Below are positions 60,549-64,000 of a DNA stretch of 64,000 nucleotides, in pieces (within the stretch, counting starts at the first letter, position 1; each line of letters opens with the position of its first letter). Made by a program: the position numbers and the translations under genes. The stretch lies in assembly GCA_023853785.1 (NCBI GenBank), contig JAJIRX010000779.1, forward strand, positions 62,001 through 126,000, read 5' to 3'. The notes beneath the pieces are model-generated. The model made no database searches and was not told where the DNA came from. It saw nothing but the letters and a program-made list of their open reading frames with translations. The stretch is from Psilocybe azurescens (taxonomy: Eukaryota > Basidiomycota > Agaricomycetes > Agaricales > Agrocybaceae).

Positions 60549-62478
60549 ATGTCGACCAATTCTACGCCTTTACCTGGCCGAGACAAGTCGATTGACCATA
60601 TCGCTGAACCAGATCGCGCTTTTCGAAGTTTACTGATCGACTTCGACAATGCTGAGTGCGTATTTTACGCTTACGATGTTTTACTCGAATATAGTGCTGA
60701 GTATTCTCTCTACTTCTGAAGGCTTCCCATAACCACCTTGCGGGAGATAACGATGCTGCGCTTCATGGACGACATTACAGACAAGCCGGAGTGGAATATC
60801 CATGTTGGTTCTTCGTTTTCGCTAGAATTATTTCTAACCCCTCCCCCTGACAATTCCAGATAAACGACCCAGAAGTTTCAGCAAAATGGAGAGAGGAAGC
60901 GGTATCTTCCAGCGACGATTTTACACCAAATATGATGGAGTGGTGCATCGCCGAACTACGTTACAAAGCATCCCTCATCCCGTATGATGCCGCAGACAAA
61001 CAACCCCTATCTTCGTCTTCAATGGCGATGTGGTCAAATCAGACACTGCTCTATCTGTCGAACTCAAGCAAGCGCTACAAGAAGCAGTCATCAAATTCGA
61101 ACATGGTATTCCCGCGAATTTGAAAGATTACCGCCCAGACTCAGATGGGAAGGTGTGGGACCTTGTCCATCCTTCTCTTTTCCCGCTTATTTATGGTCGC
61201 ACACGCGTTTTGGAAATGGGAACCACTGCTATCAACCTCAGCGACTGCCTCGAACGCAGCGGAGAAGGAAATATCGTCAATTATCCAGGCAAAAGTAAAG
61301 TTAAGCGTCAGCTCTATGCGGACGAACTCCCATTCAGTGAGAAGTTTCAATGGCTGCCTTGCGAAGTCGACATATCTGGCGACGAGCCAAGGTATGTCCT
61401 TCCTTTTTCTTTAATCTTCGTTATGTTTATGAAAAGCAATATGTTCATTTAAATCTTTTCAGAATAAAGAGTTATATCAATAGCCTTCATCCTTCGGAGA
61501 AACCTCTGTACGATTTGCTTGAAAAAGTGATCGGAGCGTCAATCCCCTCTGGGATTTGACTTTGGCGCCCACACGTAGACGCCCATACGACTTTGCATTC
61601 CGAATTCCTTATGACATTGATACTAACTCGCATGTTCGAGAAGATAGCGAAGGAGAATCGGGAAGCGAGGTTGACGAAGCCGAAGATGGCGGTGAACACT
61701 CTTCCCAAGCAGACATACGGCCCGAACCGAAACTCCCATTCGCCCCTCTCGCCTCACCCACCCAGCTGAGCCTCAAAGAAGAATACGGGCATCTTCAAGT
61801 CATCGTACAATTGACCAATATCGAGCTGACACCGGAGAAACCTGCTCATGAAGATAACTTTTGGAACATTCAAACTCCATTGGTACAAATTTTTCGCGTC
61901 GTTTCACATCTCTACGAAAAATTAACATCGACCTCTTTCAGAATGAGACATATCGTCGCGAGTTCCTTGTACGTTTACTCTTGCTCGAATGTTAAGCCCC
62001 TCGCAATCGGATTTCGTCAAATATTCCCTAAGAGCGATTCAGAACTGGACAGGGACTATAGACCAAACGACCCTCGATGGCTAACCACTATCTTTGGAGT
62101 TGAAGAAGACACTCAAGCAGTTCAAGTCCTCGGCGCAGTAAGCACCCCGAAGGGCGTGTGCTCACCTTCCCAAACACACTCCAGTATAGCATGGAGCCAG
62201 TTGAGCTCGAGGATCCCAGCAAACCAGGACATCTCAAGTTCGTGGTACTCTACCTTGTGGACCCTAATGTCAGGATCATCAGCACCGCTCATGTTCCATG
62301 CCAACGTCGGGATTGGCTCGAGGAAGTTGTTATCCAGCAATCGGAGTCGGTTCCTTCGGATTTTCCGATCAGCCTGCAGGATGCTAAACTGCTGCGAGAG
62401 GAGCTCATGAATGAGCGAGAGGATTTTGCGAGCGAGTTTGAATCAAAGATCGAGGTTATTGGCAATAATTTCTACTAA
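60549..62478 (+). CDS. DUF4246-family protein
   Basis: Fungal family of unknown biochemical function; its C-terminal part has features reminiscent of 2-oxoglutarate/Fe(II) oxygenase folds (an inference). Blocks in order: LPITTLREITMLRFMDDITD, INDPEVSAKWREEAVSSSDD, MEWCIAELRYKASLIP, VFNGDVVKSDTALSVELKQA, LYDLLEKVIGASIP, LTLAPTRRRPYDFAFRIPYD, NIELTPEKPAHEDNFWNI, HIVASSLYVYSCSNVKPLAI, GVEEDTQAVQVLGAV, DPNVRIISTAHVPCQRRDWL and the end LQDAKLLREELMNEREDFAS. Single-base deficits lie at the C runs 61004-61007 and 61544-61547 and the G run 62152-62154, with one more shift near 61943. After correction it is full length, so it may be functional. Confidence 0.75.
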
Positions 62479-62889
62479 GCAGATACAAGTCGTGAGTTGA
62501 GTCATCGCTGCCATATGTTACTCCCAGTCGGCTAGGTATCCTAATATCCCTAGTTCCCCACCGACGATAAATTCAAGTCTGTTGCATGTTTTGAATTGTG
62601 TCCAGTTCCTTGGGCAATCTACGCGTCTTATTCCTTTTGGTACAAATCCCCAGTCGATTTTCTTATCTCCTTCATGATCAGAAGCAAATTTTTAATACAT
62701 TGCTCGCTAAGAGCCTGGTCGCAGTCGCGAGCGGCACCGGCGACCGCAGTGAGTTGCATGTGCAGGTAATGACGTTGACTCACCGTTGTGACCCAGATGG
62801 CCTCAAAAGCATGCATCACGGCTTATACTCCACTTCATCTTCACCCAGCATACATCCGCCTACACATATATCTTGGAAGCTAAACGCAA
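62479..62889. other. Intergenic region upstream of the HAD gene
   Basis: 410 nt without a supported gene; short plus-strand frame only. Confidence 0.4.
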
Positions 62890-63997
62890 ATGTCACCCCA
62901 AAAGAAATTGACAGACCACAAAATCTTGATTTTCGATGTCTACGGGACACTTGCGGTACGCCGATTCAGATTTTAACCCCTATCTAGTGATCCATCCATC
63001 AATCCATCCGAATCCTTACTAACATTGTCCTACTTTGTGCTATAGGATTGGGAGTCCGGACTATACAACGCCCTCAAACCTCTTCTCGAGCGTTATCCCG
63101 CGTCCCAGTCATGGACCCGCCAAGAAGCACTCAAAGCCTTCCTCTCCGTCGAGACCGACCTGCAAGTGCAGTATCCCGACATGATCTATAGCGATCTCCT
63201 CGCAAAAGTGCACGAAGGGCTGGAAGAACGGTTGAAGGCTCTCTCTGATGCCGCGCCGAGCGAGACACCAGAGAACCCATTCCTGTCTGCAGATGAGGCG
63301 GCGGCCACCTCCAGCGCAGGCGCAGGCACAAGCGCGAGTGGAGCTACAGACGCCAAGACATCGCCCAACTTGAACAACGACGACGACGAGCACAAGGCCT
63401 TCGGCGCGTCGATACAGAACTGGACCATATTCCCGGACACCTGCGCCGCGCTCCAGCGGCTCTCCAAGCACTTCAAGCTCGTCGTCCTCTCCAACGTCGA
63501 CCGCGAGTCCTTCCGGCACACGCACGCGCTCCTCTCCGAAGGTCCCACATGGGGCACCGTCTCCTCTGACATCAGCGTCTACACATACCCTGGGGCCCAA
63601 CCCGAACCGATTCTGGCACCCGCAGGCGACAAAGGGCTCGAAGTCGCCTTTCACGCTCATCGTTACGGCGCAGGATGTGGGATGCTACAAGCCCGCGTTG
63701 GTGGGTTCCGCGCCGTGCTGGATTACGCTGGGGCACATCCTGAGCTGTTCGGCGATCTTGAGCTCGGAGAGGGCTTGAGGTTAAAGAGAAAGCGCTGTCG
63801 GTCGCACAGAGCATACCGCACGATCACGTCGCGGCGAGCAACCTCGGAATGCGCAGCGTGTGGATTGATAGGCAGAGCGCGGTGACGTGCAACGTCGATC
63901 CGGATGGACAAGGTACAAAGAGAAATGGAGCTGGAAATTCGAGACGTTGGGTGAGATGGCGGACGCTGTGGAAAAAGAATTGGCTGAAAGCAAATGA
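62890..63997 (+). CDS. HAD-superfamily hydrolase, haloacid dehalogenase type II-like
   Basis: Rossmann-like hydrolase. Start MSPQKKLTDHKILIFDVYGT contains the nucleophile motif DVYGT; an intron near 62953-63045 leads to DWESGLYNALKPLLERYPAS. Later parts are WTIFPDTCAALQRLSKHF, KLVVLSNVDRESF (motif II Ser/Asn), TLIVTAQDVGCYKP (motif III Lys), FRAVLDYAGAHPELFGDLEL, ALSVAQSIPHDHVAASNLGM (acidic/His motif IV region) and SVWIDR. The end is WSWKFETLGEMADAVEKELA with a stop at 63995-63997. The conserved parts lie in shifting frames, with changes near 63640, 63700, 63785 and 63910. An extra Ala/Ser/Asp-rich insert lies at about residues 95-145. Function as a dehalogenase is not shown; many fungal relatives act on unknown phosphates or halo-acids. 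Confidence 0.7.
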
Positions 63998-64000
63998 TCA

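Overview
The window is nuclear DNA of a filamentous basidiomycete, most likely an Agaricomycete (mushroom-forming fungus). Genes are split by many short introns of about 50-65 nt, mostly GT-AG. The gene set is typical of that class: a class I hydrophobin with the 8-cysteine pattern, a DUF3455 secreted protein, DUF4246 proteins, decaying F-box paralogues, and conserved housekeeping genes. I cannot name the species.

Layout. 1-6 kb: signal peptidase subunit SPC2 (+) and two tandem Old Yellow Enzyme-like flavin oxidoreductases (-). 7-19 kb, an accessory stretch: DUF3455 secreted protein (-), an OPT oligopeptide transporter with several frame breaks (+), a hydrophobin (+), a Gly/His-rich small protein (-). 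19-29 kb: TENA/THI-4 family protein (-) divergent from mitochondrial ribosomal protein mL59 (+), an aldo-keto reductase (+), an SDR oxidoreductase (+) followed by an internally deleted SDR copy, and an ALY/REF mRNA export factor (+). 29-40 kb, conserved genes on the minus strand: actin-interacting protein 1, a three-RRM RNA-binding protein, a small secreted protein, and checkpoint protein MAD3. 40-49 kb: an F-box gene (+), a phenolic acid decarboxylase-like gene (-), an F-box remnant (+), a protein of unknown function with a WFxN motif (-), and sterol C24-methyltransferase ERG6 (-). 51-64 kb: an MFS anion:cation symporter (+), a decayed F-box paralogue (-), an HMG-box regulator (-), a decayed internally deleted DUF4246 gene (-), a fuller DUF4246 gene (+), and a HAD-type hydrolase (+).

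The most striking window-wide signal is that about twenty reading-frame breaks look like one base missing, nearly always inside a run of the same base. They occur even in genes expected to be essential (mL59, ALY/REF, AIP1, MAD3, ERG6). Systematic homopolymer under-calling in the assembly is the simplest explanation. Genes whose exons sum to an exact multiple of three (SPC2, second OYE, AKR, hydrophobin, decarboxylase) show that other parts are clean. A few copies also carry in-frame stops or large internal deletions (DUF4246 minus copy, SDR remnant, F-box remnants) and are real pseudogenes.

I found no clear new multi-gene system. The oxidoreductases, transporters, decarboxylase and HAD hydrolase suggest nutrient and aromatic/xenobiotic metabolism, but they do not form a recognisable biosynthetic cluster. 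No CRISPR array, rRNA or tRNA gene was recognised.
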